Below are positions 1 through 9,743 of a DNA stretch of 64,000 nt, one piece after another. A program made the translations under genes and the position numbers. Origin of the DNA: Variovorax paradoxus. Lineage in GTDB: Bacteria; Pseudomonadota; Gammaproteobacteria; Burkholderiales; Burkholderiaceae_C. The stretch spans positions 3,582,001-3,646,000 of the forward strand of contig NZ_LR743507.1 of NCBI RefSeq assembly GCF_902712855.1. The letters run 5' to 3'. Position 1 is the stretch's first letter, and each line of letters begins with the position of its first letter. The notes under the pieces are model-generated. The model had not been told where the DNA came from. It was given only the letters and a program-made list of their open reading frames with translations, and made no database searches.

Positions 1-1199
1 TGGACCTGCTTGCCGAGCACGTTGAACGGCTCGCCGATCGTGCGCAGCACCCGGTTGGCAGCCTGGGCGCATTCCGCGCGGTCGCGCACGCCTTCGAGCA
101 GCAGCAGGAATTCGTCGCCGCCGATGCGCGCGACCGTGTCGCTCTTGCGCGTCGTCTGGCTCAGGCGGTGCGCAGCGGCACGCAGGATCTGGTCGCCGGC
201 CGCATGGCCGAAGGAATCGTTGATCGGCTTGAACCCGTCGAGGTCGACGAACAGCACGGCGATGCGCTCCTCGACCTGCAGCCGGTTGGCCCGCTCCATG
301 CGCAGCAGCGCATGCCGGAGGCGGTCTTCGAAGAGCACCCGGTTCGGCAGCCCGGTGAGCGCGTCGGTGAAGGCGCGTTTCTGCAGCTCACGGTTGGCCT
401 GCGTCAGTTCGGCGTTGGCCGCCTCGAGCGAACTCGACAGGCGCCGCGCAACCATTTGCAGGCGCGACTCGAGGATCGAGGTGAACAGCGTGCCGAGCAG
501 CAGCAGGCCCGACGCCAGAACGACGATCCCAGTGAGCCCCGTGCCATACAGCGCGTCAGAGCTGCGGCACACCGAATCGAGCGGAAAGTTCGCCGCCGCC
601 ATGCCGGTGTAGTGCATGCCGCAGATCGCGATGCCCATCACGAACGCTGCCAGCAACTGGAAAGCCACGCGGCGCTTGTTGTGCAAGTCGCCGAGGAACT
701 TGAAGATGCCCAGTGCTGCCGCGGAGGCGACCAGCCCGATCAGCAGCGACAGGCCGACGGTGGGCCAATGCCAGACGATCGGCGGCGACATGTCGAGCGC
801 CGCCATGCCGAGGTAGTGCATGCCGCAGATGCCCACCGCCATCGCCACCGACGCGATGGCGATGCGGCGCACGCTGTAGTCGGCCTCGCTGGCCACCCAC
901 AGCGCGATGCCCGATGCGGTGACGCCAGCCACCCACGAGATCAGCGTCATCGAGCCCGAGAAACCCAGCGCGATCGGCAGCGAGAACCCCAGCATCCCGA
1001 CGAAATGCATCGACCAGATGCCCGTGCCCATGGCGAACGAACCGATCGCCCACCACAGCAGGTGCGGCCGCCCGCTGACGTCACGCACGCGGCGCGACAT
1101 GTCGAGCGCCACATAGGAGGCGAGTGTCGCGAGGAGGAGCGAAGCGGCCACCACCCACAGGTTGTGATGGGAAGGGAGAAAGGCGGGCGCGGTATTCAC
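1..1199 (-). CDS. MHYT-domain membrane diguanylate cyclase, truncated at left edge
   Basis: The minus-strand reading from a GTG at 1199 gives an N-terminal integral membrane sensor with three MHYT-type motifs (SMHFVGM, GMHYLGM, GMHYTGM), each in a hydrophobic helix. A GGDEF domain follows near the left edge with an intact RIGGDEF active site. An RxxD (RKSD) lies five residues before it, which is the usual inhibitory c-di-GMP site. MHYT domains are thought to sense diatomic gases or copper, and GGDEF domains make c-di-GMP. The last residues read before position 1 are the end of the GGDEF domain, so an EAL phosphodiesterase domain may follow outside the window. I see no clear ribosome binding site for the GTG. 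Family is certain; net enzymatic activity is not. Confidence 0.85.
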   Translation of the reverse strand, partial: MNTAPAFLPSHHNLWVVAASLLLATLASYVALDMSRRVRDVSGRPHLLWWAIGSFAMGTGIWSMHFVGMLGFSLPIALGFSGSMTLISWVAGVTASGIALWVASEADYSVRRIAIASVAMAVGICGMHYLGMAALDMSPPIVWHWPTVGLSLLIGLVASAAALGIFKFLGDLHNKRRVAFQLLAAFVMGIAICGMHYTGMAAANFPLDSVCRSSDALYGTGLTGIVVLASGLLLLGTLFTSILESRLQMVARRLSSSLEAANAELTQANRELQKRAFTDALTGLPNRVLFEDRLRHALLRMERANRLQVEERIAVLFVDLDGFKPINDSFGHAAGDQILRAAAHRLSQTTRKSDTVARIGGDEFLLLLEGVRDRAECAQAANRVLRTIGEPFNVLGKQV

Positions 1200-1270
1200 T
1201 GTGCAGATGACAGTCGGGTTCGTCCAACGGTGGTGGTGTGGTGCCAGGAGGGAATCCTTCGATTCCCAAC

Positions 1271-1306
1271 AAAAAAGCCAGCTATCTCATCGACAGCTGG
1301 CTTTTA
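1271..1306 (-). terminator. Rho-independent terminator after tRNA-Lys
   Basis: A strong stem built from AAAAGCCAGCT and AGCTGGCTTTT encloses a short loop. On the minus strand the stem is followed by a run of six T. It lies about 20 bases downstream of tRNA-Lys. Because the flanks are A-rich and T-rich it may act in both directions, separating the tRNA from the MHYT-GGDEF gene. Confidence 0.8.
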
Positions 1307-1326
1307 TATATCCACAACGGGGGTTC

Positions 1327-1402
1327 TGGTAGGACGTACTGGATTCGAACCAGTGACCAACGGATTAAAAGTCCGCTGCTCTACCAACTGAGCTAACGTC
1401 CC
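1327..1402 (-). tRNA. tRNA-Lys (anticodon TTT)
   Basis: The reverse strand folds as a 76-base tRNA. The acceptor stem is GGGACGT with ACGTCCT, the D-arm contains AGCTCAGTTGGTAGAGC, the anticodon loop reads CTTTTAA with TTT in the centre, the T-arm contains GGTTCGAATCC, and the CCA end is encoded. It lies 51 bases downstream of tcdA on the same strand and has its own terminator. It could be read from the tcdA transcript or from its own promoter. Confidence 0.97.
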
Positions 1403-1422
1403 GAACCTGTTTTTCTTACTTC

Positions 1423-1444
1423 TTGCCGGAGTTGAATCCGGCAA
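1423..1444. repeat. Inverted repeat between tcdA and tRNA-Lys
   Basis: TTGCCGGA and TCCGGCAA form an eight-base-pair stem with a six-base loop, just past the end of tcdA. There is no T-run on the minus strand, so it is not a classical terminator. It could be a 3' stabilising hairpin or a processing signal ahead of the tRNA. Confidence 0.4.
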
Positions 1445-1453
1445 AGCCTGCGA

Positions 1454-2296
1454 TTATAGCGCGAGGTTGGACGCTATTTTTTCCAGAACCCAACCTGCTG
1501 CACATTGACCGAAAGTGGCGGTCACGCTGACCACCGAACCGTAGCCGTGGCAGTTCAGCGATCCGTCGCCCTCGATCGCGCAGGACGCATCCGGCGGGGC
1601 CACGCTTTCGCGGCTGAACACGCAAGCCACGCCGATCTTGCGGCCTTCGCGCGGTGCGCCGTGCTCCTTGCGAAGCCGCTGGCGCAACTGCGCGAGCAGC
1701 GGGTCGTGCGTGACGAGCGACAGGTCGTCGATGTCGACCTTGTGCGCCTGCCGCTTGCCGCCTGCGGCGCCCACAGTCACGAATGCCGCACGCGATGCAC
1801 GCGCCCACGCCGCCATGGCCACCTTGGCCTTGACCTGGTCGCAGGCATCGATGACGGCCGTTGCAGGTCCGTTCGCGGCTTGGGCCGCGTCGAGCAGCGA
1901 CACCCAGTTGCCGGGTTCGACGAAATCGTCGATCGCCTGCACCCGGCATTCGGGATTGATCTGCGCGATGCGATCGCGCATCGCCTCGACCTTGGCCTGG
2001 CCCACGGTCGTTTCCAGCGCGTGGATCTGGCGATTGATGTTCGACTCCGATACGTGGTCGAGATCGATCATGGTCAGCCGCCCTACACCGCTGCGCGCCA
2101 GTGCTTCGACCGCCCACGAACCAACGCCGCCGATGCCGACGACCACCACATGGGCGTTGCGGATGCGCTCGGCACCCGGCACGCCGTACAGGCGTTCGAG
2201 CCCGCCGAAGCGGCGCGCAAAGTCGGGCGCCGCGGTGTCGGTGAGGACAACCGCGGCGGCGGAGGGTGTGAAAGCGTCGGTGGCGATGGTGCTCAA
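1454..2296 (-). CDS. tcdA: tRNA threonylcarbamoyladenosine dehydratase TcdA
   Basis: A 280-residue protein of the ThiF/MoeB/E1-like superfamily. It has a clear Rossmann loop GIGGVGSWAVEALARSG near residue 55, followed by the MIDLDHVSESNINRQ segment typical of the TcdA (CsdL/YgdL) branch. The family uses ATP to cyclise t6A37 to ct6A37 in ANN-decoding tRNAs. Length fits the family. It lies directly upstream of tRNA-Lys(TTT), which is itself a t6A/ct6A substrate tRNA; I infer nothing more than proximity. The next upstream gene, cpoB, ends 19 bases before it, so it may be the last gene of the tolB-pal-cpoB transcript. Confidence 0.9.
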   Translation of the reverse strand: MSTIATDAFTPSAAAVVLTDTAAPDFARRFGGLERLYGVPGAERIRNAHVVVVGIGGVGSWAVEALARSGVGRLTMIDLDHVSESNINRQIHALETTVGQAKVEAMRDRIAQINPECRVQAIDDFVEPGNWVSLLDAAQAANGPATAVIDACDQVKAKVAMAAWARASRAAFVTVGAAGGKRQAHKVDIDDLSLVTHDPLLAQLRQRLRKEHGAPREGRKIGVACVFSRESVAPPDASCAIEGDGSLNCHGYGSVVSVTATFGQCAAGWVLEKIASNLAL

Positions 2297-2315
2297 GCGG
2301 AATGCTCCGCCGGCC

Positions 2316-3065
2316 TCAACGCAGTCGCGAGAGACGCTCGCGACCGGCCTGCGCGGCTTCCGACTGCGGATAGGCCTTGGTCAGGTCTTCCAGCGTGCGG
2401 CGTGCGGCGCGCGTGTCCTTCAGTTCGATCTGGCAGTTCGCGATCGACAGCACGGCCTCGGGGGCCTTGGCGTGGTCGGGCGCGAGCGAGAGCATGGAGC
2501 GGAAGTTCGCGATGGCCTCGTTGTAGTTGCGCGTGGCGTACTGCGCATTGCCGAGCCAGAACAGGGCCGACGGGTTGTAGCCGCTCTGCGGGTAGCGCTT
2601 GACGAATTCGGCGAACGCGGTCTGCGCCTGCGCGAACTGGCCCGAGCGGAACACGCCAAGGGCCGCATCGAAATCGGCTTTTTCCTTGGGATCGGCATTG
2701 AACTCCCGGCCGTCCACCGACACCTTCGACGGCTCGCTCTGCTTGAGCTTGTCGTCGATGGTGGTCTGGCGCGACTGCATCTCGCTCAGCGTGCGCGTGA
2801 GCTGCTCGTTCTGGCCGGTCATGCGCGCCAGATCGCCACGCATCTGCTCGATCTGGTTCTGCAGATCGAGCAGGCTGCGACGCAACTGACCGTTCTCGTC
2901 GGTCAGGCGCTGGTCGGTCTGCTGCCGCATGGCCTCGACACGCTGGCGCAGGTCGAGGATGGCCTTGCGGGCTTCGTCATCCTCGAACAACGCTGCCTGC
3001 GAGCCGACCGAGGCGCACAGCAAGGCGGCAGCCAGCGCTGCGCCTCGCAATACAGCCCGTTGCAT
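2316..3065 (-). CDS. cpoB: Cell division coordinator CpoB (YbgF), Tol-Pal system
   Basis: A 249-residue exported protein. A cleavable signal peptide (MQRAVLRGAALAAALLCASV) ends near QAA. A coiled-coil segment at about residues 30-110 carries repeated heptads (LRQRVEAMRQQTDQRL, LRRSLLDLQNQIEQM). TPR repeats follow from about 130 to the end (FRSGQFAQAQTAF, ALFWLGNAQYATRNY). This is the normal CpoB layout: N-terminal trimerising coil plus C-terminal TPR. CpoB links peptidoglycan synthesis to outer membrane constriction through TolA and PBP1B. The start at 3065 overlaps the pal stop codon (TGATG), so the two are translationally coupled. An ATG 42 bases upstream is less likely because it precedes the signal peptide. 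Confidence 0.93.
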   Translation of the reverse strand: MQRAVLRGAALAAALLCASVGSQAALFEDDEARKAILDLRQRVEAMRQQTDQRLTDENGQLRRSLLDLQNQIEQMRGDLARMTGQNEQLTRTLSEMQSRQTTIDDKLKQSEPSKVSVDGREFNADPKEKADFDAALGVFRSGQFAQAQTAFAEFVKRYPQSGYNPSALFWLGNAQYATRNYNEAIANFRSMLSLAPDHAKAPEAVLSIANCQIELKDTRAARRTLEDLTKAYPQSEAAQAGRERLSRLR

Positions 3066-3580
3066 CACCGGCGGTACGTGATTTCGGCGCGGCGGTTCTG
3101 CGCCCACACTTCTTCACCCGAACCCGTGACGGCAGGCTTTTCCTTGCCGAAGCTCACGGCTTCGATCTGGTTGTCGCTCACACCCAGCAGCGTGAGTGCG
3201 CGACGCACGGCTTCCGAGCGCTTCTGGCCCAGAGCCAGGTTGTATTCGCGGCCGCCACGTTCGTCGGTGTGACCTTCGATCGAAATGCGGCGTTGCGGGT
3301 TGGCCTTGAGGAAACGTGCATGACCGTCGATGGCCGACTGGAACTCGGGCTTCACCGTGTAGCTGTCGTAGTCGAAGTAGATGATGCGCGCCACGCCCAC
3401 CGGACCTTGCGCGGTACCCGCGTTCGGATCGATGGTGACGGGAGCCACGGCGCTTGCGCCACCTTGCTGGCCGGCACCGCCGGAACGGTCGGTCACCGGG
3501 GTGTCGTTGAGCTTGGTGCCCGACGAGCAACCGGCAATCAGAGCCACGATGGCCAGCGAATAAATCGTACGTTTCAACAT
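3065..3580 (-). CDS. pal: Peptidoglycan-associated lipoprotein Pal
   Basis: A 171-residue lipoprotein with signal sequence MLKRTIYSLAIVALIAGC ending in a lipobox (LIAGC). A short linker is followed by the OmpA-C peptidoglycan-binding domain from about residue 65. Visible family motifs are YFDYDSYTVKPEF, RRISIEGHTDERGGREYN, and NRRAEITYR at the end. Pal anchors the outer membrane to peptidoglycan and is the partner of TolB. It sits between tolB and cpoB with a 25-base gap to tolB, as in most proteobacteria. Confidence 0.96.
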   Translation of the reverse strand: MLKRTIYSLAIVALIAGCSSGTKLNDTPVTDRSGGAGQQGGASAVAPVTIDPNAGTAQGPVGVARIIYFDYDSYTVKPEFQSAIDGHARFLKANPQRRISIEGHTDERGGREYNLALGQKRSEAVRRALTLLGVSDNQIEAVSFGKEKPAVTGSGEEVWAQNRRAEITYRR

Positions 3581-3605
3581 TTCAAACTCCTCAAATAAAC
3601 CTTAG

Positions 3606-4922
3606 TCATTGCTTTTGAAACGGACCCCAGTCCGGTTCTCTTATGTCTCCCGCCTGTCCTGCCAGTCGGGCCTTGATTTTCCCATCGAGCGTGGTGGTCA
3701 TCAGTGCTTCGCGACCTTGCAGTTGCGTGGCGTAGACGATCAATTTGCTGTTCGGTGCAAAACTTGGACTTTCGTCGGCGGTCGTGTCGGTGATGGCATT
3801 GACGGTTCCGGTCGCCAACTCCATCACGTGGAGTTTGAATGCACCCCCCACACGGGAGATGTAGGCCAACCACCGGCCATCGCCGCTGACAGACGGAGAG
3901 ATGTTGTAGGTGCCGCTGAAGGTCACGCGCGTGGGGTTGCCGCCACCCGCGCCCATCTTGTAGATCTGCGGCGCACCGCCGCGATCGCTCACGAAGAAGA
4001 TGGTGCTGCCGTCGGCCGAGTAGACCGGTTCGGTGTCGATGCTGGAGCTTTGCGTGAGGCGGCGCGGTTCGCCCCCGCTCGATGGAATAGTGAACAGCTG
4101 CGACCCGCCGTCGCGGCTGAGCGTGACAGCCAGCGAGTTGCCGTCGGGTGCCCAGGCCGGGGCGCTGTTGGAGCCCTTGAAATTGGCGATCAGGCGACGC
4201 TGGCCGCTGGCCACGTTGTGCACGTAGACGACGGGCTTGCGCGACTCGAACGACACGTACGCCAGTTGCTGGCCATTGGACGACCAGCACGGCGAGATGA
4301 TCGGCTCCGGGCTGGCGAGTGCGGCTTGGGCGTTCTCGCCGTCGGCATCGGCCACCCACAGCGAATAGCGGCTGCCGCCCTTCGTGACGTAGGCGATGCG
4401 CGTCGAGAAGATGCCCTTTTCGCCGGTCAGCTTCTCGTAGACATAGTCGGCGATGCGGTGCGACGCCAGGCGCAGGTCACCCTGCGGCACGGTGTAGCTC
4501 TGGCCACCGAGGTCCTGGCCCTTCACCACGTCCCACAGGCGGAAGCGCACATCGAAGCGGCCGTCGGCCAGCTTGCTGACGCTGCCCACCACGAGCGAAT
4601 CGGCCGTGCGCTGGCGCCACAGCGACAGGTCGGGACGGGAGGCCTCGTCCAGCGCCTGGCCCGAGGCGTCGACGCCGCGGAACTGGCCGCTGCGTTCGAG
4701 GTCGGCCTGGACGATGTCCGAGATCTTCTGGGGCGAGCTTTCCTGGCCCTTGAAGGGAACGAGCGCGATCGGCAGCTGCGTGAGCCCGACGCCCGACACT
4801 TCGACCCGGAACTGGGCCAGCGCAGGAATCATGGGAGTGGCAGCGAGGGCCGCAATGACTGTGCGGCGTGCAAATAGCGATGAAGAAGGAGTTGGAATTG
4901 GAGTTGGCAACGGCTTGTTCAT
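3606..4922 (-). CDS. tolB: Tol-Pal system beta-propeller protein TolB
   Basis: A 438-residue periplasmic protein. The start at 4922 gives a signal sequence with paired arginines (FARRTVIAALAATP) ending at ALAQ. An upstream in-frame ATG at 4985 would add a non-signal extension. Residues about 35-160 form the TolB N-terminal domain. The rest holds WD40-like PD40 repeats (SPCWSSNGQQLAYVS, APAWAPDGNSLAV, EPVYSADGSTIFFVSD, SPSVSGDGRWLAYIS). TolB bridges Pal and the inner-membrane Tol proteins. The gene starts a pal-cpoB operon. tolQ, tolR and tolA are not upstream: the neighbour is divergent msbA. Confidence 0.95.
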   Translation of the reverse strand: MNKPLPTPIPTPSSSLFARRTVIAALAATPMIPALAQFRVEVSGVGLTQLPIALVPFKGQESSPQKISDIVQADLERSGQFRGVDASGQALDEASRPDLSLWRQRTADSLVVGSVSKLADGRFDVRFRLWDVVKGQDLGGQSYTVPQGDLRLASHRIADYVYEKLTGEKGIFSTRIAYVTKGGSRYSLWVADADGENAQAALASPEPIISPCWSSNGQQLAYVSFESRKPVVYVHNVASGQRRLIANFKGSNSAPAWAPDGNSLAVTLSRDGGSQLFTIPSSGGEPRRLTQSSSIDTEPVYSADGSTIFFVSDRGGAPQIYKMGAGGGNPTRVTFSGTYNISPSVSGDGRWLAYISRVGGAFKLHVMELATGTVNAITDTTADESPSFAPNSKLIVYATQLQGREALMTTTLDGKIKARLAGQAGDIREPDWGPFQKQ

Positions 4923-5081
4923 GCGGTTCGGAGAGGTTTCCGGGTAAAAAGTTCTCCCCGGCTTGACGGGCCACATGTTACACACTGGCTCGCTGACGCC
5001 GTCACAAAACGTGTTTCCAGCGATGCGGTCCTACAGAACCGCCGCAAAGCACCCGTGGCAGGCCCCGAAAAGGGCCCCCCG

Positions 5082-5087
5082 TAGAAT
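5082..5087 (+). promoter_or_regulatory. Candidate -10 element of msbA (short leader)
   Basis: TAGAAT lies only eight bases before the msbA ATG at 5096, with no recognisable Shine-Dalgarno sequence between them. If this is the real -10 box, transcription would start at or next to the start codon and the mRNA would be nearly leaderless. No convincing -35 is visible, so this is tentative. The 172-base stretch 4923-5095 separates divergent tolB and msbA and must hold both promoters. Confidence 0.35.
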
Positions 5088-5095
5088 CCGCCGCC

Positions 5096-6880
5096 ATGCA
5101 AGCTTCCCCCGGCGGCGAGAACCCTCGCCCTCCCCTGATGCGCCGCCTGGCGCGACTCATGACCTGGTTCGGCGGCTCGCGCCAGTGGTGGGCCCTCGGA
5201 TTGAGCGGGGCGATGCTCGCGGCCATCACGGAGCCGCTCATGGCGGCGCTGCTGAAGCCCTTGCTCGACCGCGGCTTCACGCGCGGCGAGATGCCGCTGT
5301 GGTTCGTGCCCGCTGCCGTGCTGCTGCTCTTTGCGGTGCGCGGCATCGCCCAATTCATTTCGCAGTACGCCTTGTCGCGCATCGCCAACGAGGGCATGCA
5401 GAAACTGCGGCGCGTGCTGTTCGAGCGACTGCTCGGCGCCGAACTGGCACTGTTCGCAAGGCAATCGGCCAGTGCGTTGTCGAACACCGTGGTCTACGAG
5501 GTGCAGACCGGCGCCATGCTGCTGGTGCAGGCACTGCTCGGTCTCTCGCGTGACGGCTTCACGCTGATCGCGCTGCTGGGCTACCTGGTCTACCTGAACT
5601 GGAAGCTCACGCTGATCGTCGCCTTCCTGGTGCCCAGCATCTCCTGGATCATGAAGGTGTTCTCCAAGCGCCTGTACCGGCTCACGCAGCAGGGCCAGCA
5701 GGCCACCGACGAGCTGGCCTACGTGGTCGAGGAAAACGTGCTCGCGCATCGCGTGGTGCGCCTGCATGGTGCGGAAGAGGCGCAGGGCCATCGGTTCGAG
5801 CAACTGAGCCAGCGCCTCAACCGGCTGGCCGTGAAATCGACCATCGCCCAGGCCGCCACCACGCCCCTCACCCAGATGATGGCCTCGCTCGCGCTGTCGG
5901 TGGTCGTGATGATCGCGCTGTGGCAAAGCGGCAAGCAGGGCTTCACCGTGGGCGGTTTCGTCGCGTACATCACCGCCATGCTGATGCTGATCGCGCCGAT
6001 CCGCCGGCTGGCCGAAGTGGCCGGTCCGATCACCCGCGGCCTTGCCGCACTGGAGCGCGGCCTGATCCTGATCGACGACGTCGCGCCGGAATCGCAAGGC
6101 ACGTTCCAGGCCGGGCACGCGCAGGGGCGCATCGAGTTGCGCAACGTGCGCGTCAGCTACCGCGGCGACGACGAGCAGCGTGCGCTCGACGGCGTGAGCC
6201 TGACCATCGAACCCGGCCAGGTGGTCGCGTTCGTCGGACCCTCGGGTTCGGGCAAGACCACGCTCGTGAACCTGCTGCCGCGCTTCGTGCAGCCCAGCGC
6301 GGGCCAGGTGCTGCTCGACGGGCACGACACCAGCGAATGGCAGCTGAAGAGCCTGCGCGCTCAGTTCGCCATGGTGAGCCAGGATGTGGTCATGCTCAAC
6401 GACACCCTGGCAGCGAACGTGGCGCTGGGCTCGGAAATCGATCGCGAACGCGTGATGCAGTGCATCGCCGCCGCCAACCTGAGCACCCACGTCGACAGCC
6501 TGCCGCAGGGCGTCGACACCGTGCTCGGCCACAACGCCACCCAGCTCTCGGGCGGCCAGCGCCAGCGGCTGGCGATTGCGCGCGCGCTCTACAAGAACGC
6601 GCCGGTGCTGCTGCTCGACGAAGCCACTTCGGCGCTCGACACCGAATCGGAGCGGCTGGTGCAGGACGCCCTGCAGCGGCTGATGCAGGACCGCACCACG
6701 CTCATCGTGGCGCACCGCCTGTCGACCATCCAGCATGCCGACCGCATCATCGTGATGGAACAAGGCCGCATTGCCGAGCAGGGCAGCCACGAGCAGCTGA
6801 TGGCGCTCGACGGTCTCTATGCACGGCTGCAGACGCTCGCCGTGCGCAGCGCACAGCCGGGGCAGGACCCGACGCTCTGA
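5096..6880 (+). CDS. msbA: Lipid A export ABC transporter, fused permease/ATPase MsbA
   Basis: A 594-residue half transporter. Residues about 30-320 form a six-helix type-1 ABC exporter domain. The ATPase follows, with Walker A (GPSGSGKTTL), ABC signature (LSGGQRQRLAIARALY), Walker B (VLLLDEATSALD) and a switch histidine (LIVAHRLSTI). Length and the RVVRLHGAEEAQGHRF coupling region match MsbA. The protein works as an inner-membrane homodimer flipping lipid A-core. It is transcribed alone, divergent from tolB and convergent with rng, with a 19-base gap. The start codon is the ATG at 5096. Confidence 0.93.
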   Translation: MQASPGGENPRPPLMRRLARLMTWFGGSRQWWALGLSGAMLAAITEPLMAALLKPLLDRGFTRGEMPLWFVPAAVLLLFAVRGIAQFISQYALSRIANEGMQKLRRVLFERLLGAELALFARQSASALSNTVVYEVQTGAMLLVQALLGLSRDGFTLIALLGYLVYLNWKLTLIVAFLVPSISWIMKVFSKRLYRLTQQGQQATDELAYVVEENVLAHRVVRLHGAEEAQGHRFEQLSQRLNRLAVKSTIAQAATTPLTQMMASLALSVVVMIALWQSGKQGFTVGGFVAYITAMLMLIAPIRRLAEVAGPITRGLAALERGLILIDDVAPESQGTFQAGHAQGRIELRNVRVSYRGDDEQRALDGVSLTIEPGQVVAFVGPSGSGKTTLVNLLPRFVQPSAGQVLLDGHDTSEWQLKSLRAQFAMVSQDVVMLNDTLAANVALGSEIDRERVMQCIAAANLSTHVDSLPQGVDTVLGHNATQLSGGQRQRLAIARALYKNAPVLLLDEATSALDTESERLVQDALQRLMQDRTTLIVAHRLSTIQHADRIIVMEQGRIAEQGSHEQLMALDGLYARLQTLAVRSAQPGQDPTL

Positions 6881-6899
6881 CGGACCTGCCGCTGCGGCG

Positions 6900-8426
<1,527 letters not shown>

Positions 8427-8433
8427 GGAATTC

Positions 8434-9036
8434 TCAGGTATGGAAACCGGCGCCTCGAAGCAGCTGCGCGGTCTCGAACATCGGAAGGCCCATGATGCCC
8501 GAATAGGAGCCGCTGATGTGCTCGATGAACGCGGCCGCCGCGCCCTGTACTGCATAGGCGCCGGCCTTGCCGAGCGGCTCGCCGCCCTGCGCATACCGGG
8601 CGACCTGCGCGTCGGTCATTTCCGCGAAGCGCACGCGCGACACGCTGAGCGCTGCCTGGCGCCGCGTGCCGTGCTGCAGCGCCACGGCGGTCAGCACGCG
8701 GTGCGTGGTGCCGGACAGCATCTTCAGCATGCGCGCGGCATCTTGTTCGTCTTCAGGCTTGCCGAGGATGGTGCGGCCGAGCGCGACCGTGGTGTCGGCG
8801 CAAAGCACCGGCGCATCGGCGAGCCCACGGCGCCGCAGCCGGGCCACGGCGGCATCGAGCTTGAGTGCGGTGACGCGCTGCACGTAGGTGGCGGGAGCCT
8901 CGTTCGGCAGCACCGCCTCGAGCGATTCGGCATCTTCGCTTTCGTCGGCCAGCAGCAGCGCGTGACTGATACCGAGCTGTCCGAGCAACTGGGCGCGGCG
9001 CGGGCTCTGCGAGGCGAGGTAGATGAAGTCCGGCAA
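8434..9036 (-). CDS. maf: Maf-family nucleotide pyrophosphatase
   Basis: A 200-residue protein beginning with the Maf signature ASQSPRRAQLLGQLG at residues 8-22. A conserved LCADTTVALG follows near residue 80, and GKAGAYAVQGAAAAFIEHISGSYSGIMGLP near the C-terminus is split across the active site. The sequence is of the YhdE type, which hydrolyses dTTP, UTP and modified nucleotides. It may limit septum formation. It sits two bases after the dioxygenase gene and seven before rng, clearly in one transcript. Confidence 0.92.
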   Translation of the reverse strand: MPDFIYLASQSPRRAQLLGQLGISHALLLADESEDAESLEAVLPNEAPATYVQRVTALKLDAAVARLRRRGLADAPVLCADTTVALGRTILGKPEDEQDAARMLKMLSGTTHRVLTAVALQHGTRRQAALSVSRVRFAEMTDAQVARYAQGGEPLGKAGAYAVQGAAAAFIEHISGSYSGIMGLPMFETAQLLRGAGFHT

Positions 9037-9038
9037 GT

Positions 9039-9743
9039 TCAGTTCTCCTGGGAAGCCGGCTCAGTGCCGGCCACGGTGCGGTTCCAGACCAGCCCGTGGG
9101 GCAGGTGCGCGGGTCCGAAAAGAAAGTGAAGGACGCGGCGACGCTGCGGCGCATGCGCCCTGGACGATGCATGCAGCAGCAGCGGACGCATCAGCAAGGC
9201 GTCGCCACGCGCGGCCGTGCAGACCGTTTCGCCATGCTCGTCGCGCAGGGTCTGCGCTTCGGCGTCGCCAAGCCGGCCGGCGCGATGGCTGCCGGGAACC
9301 ACGCGCAGCGGACCCGCGCTTTCGCCGCAGTCGTCCAGGTGGATGCGCACCGCCAGCAGCGACTGCAGGACTTCGTCCGGCGGCTGCAGGTAAGGCTCGC
9401 CTTCCTTGACGACACCCGCCACGCCTTCGCCCGAGGCGGGGATCGACGTGTCCTGGTGCAGTGCGACGAGCCAGTTGCGCGATGGCGTCTTGTCGAAGAG
9501 CGTGCATTGCACCGCCACGGATGACGCATCGAGCAACGAGATGGCGACGAGCCTCGCCTTCAGCGTCCGGGCGATTTCACGGCACTGGGGCTGCACCAGC
9601 AGGTTGCGGCTGCCGGCAGACGTGCCGAGCCGGTCGTCCAGCATGCGTGCCGCATCGTCGAGCAGGTCGGGCGGCAGCAGTCCTGGCAGCAGCGCGTAGC
9701 CCTTCCGTGCGAGCCACGCGGCCTGCCCTTCGGCGCCCGTCAT
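9039..9743 (-). CDS. Phytanoyl-CoA dioxygenase (PhyH) family protein
   Basis: A 234-residue protein with a double-stranded beta-helix Fe(II)/2-oxoglutarate oxygenase pattern. HQD at residues 96-98 supplies the first His and Asp ligands. A distal His (LLLHASS, residue 191) and an Arg-rich strand (RRRVLHFLF) that could bind 2-oxoglutarate follow. The segment GPLRVVPGSHRAGRLGD matches the PhyH loop. The substrate is unknown. Its ATG at 9743 overlaps the rlmH stop (ATGA), and it ends two bases before maf, so it is translated with ribosome-biogenesis genes. An upstream ATG at 9779 would run deep into rlmH and is less likely. Family confident, role unknown. Confidence 0.8.
   Translation of the reverse strand: MTGAEGQAAWLARKGYALLPGLLPPDLLDDAARMLDDRLGTSAGSRNLLVQPQCREIARTLKARLVAISLLDASSVAVQCTLFDKTPSRNWLVALHQDTSIPASGEGVAGVVKEGEPYLQPPDEVLQSLLAVRIHLDDCGESAGPLRVVPGSHRAGRLGDAEAQTLRDEHGETVCTAARGDALLMRPLLLHASSRAHAPQRRRVLHFLFGPAHLPHGLVWNRTVAGTEPASQEN

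Noticed and set aside
4919..6790. Long minus-strand open frame opposite msbA
   Set aside because: It mirrors the msbA codons, is His/Gln/Arg-rich and resembles no protein; a shadow caused by high GC.
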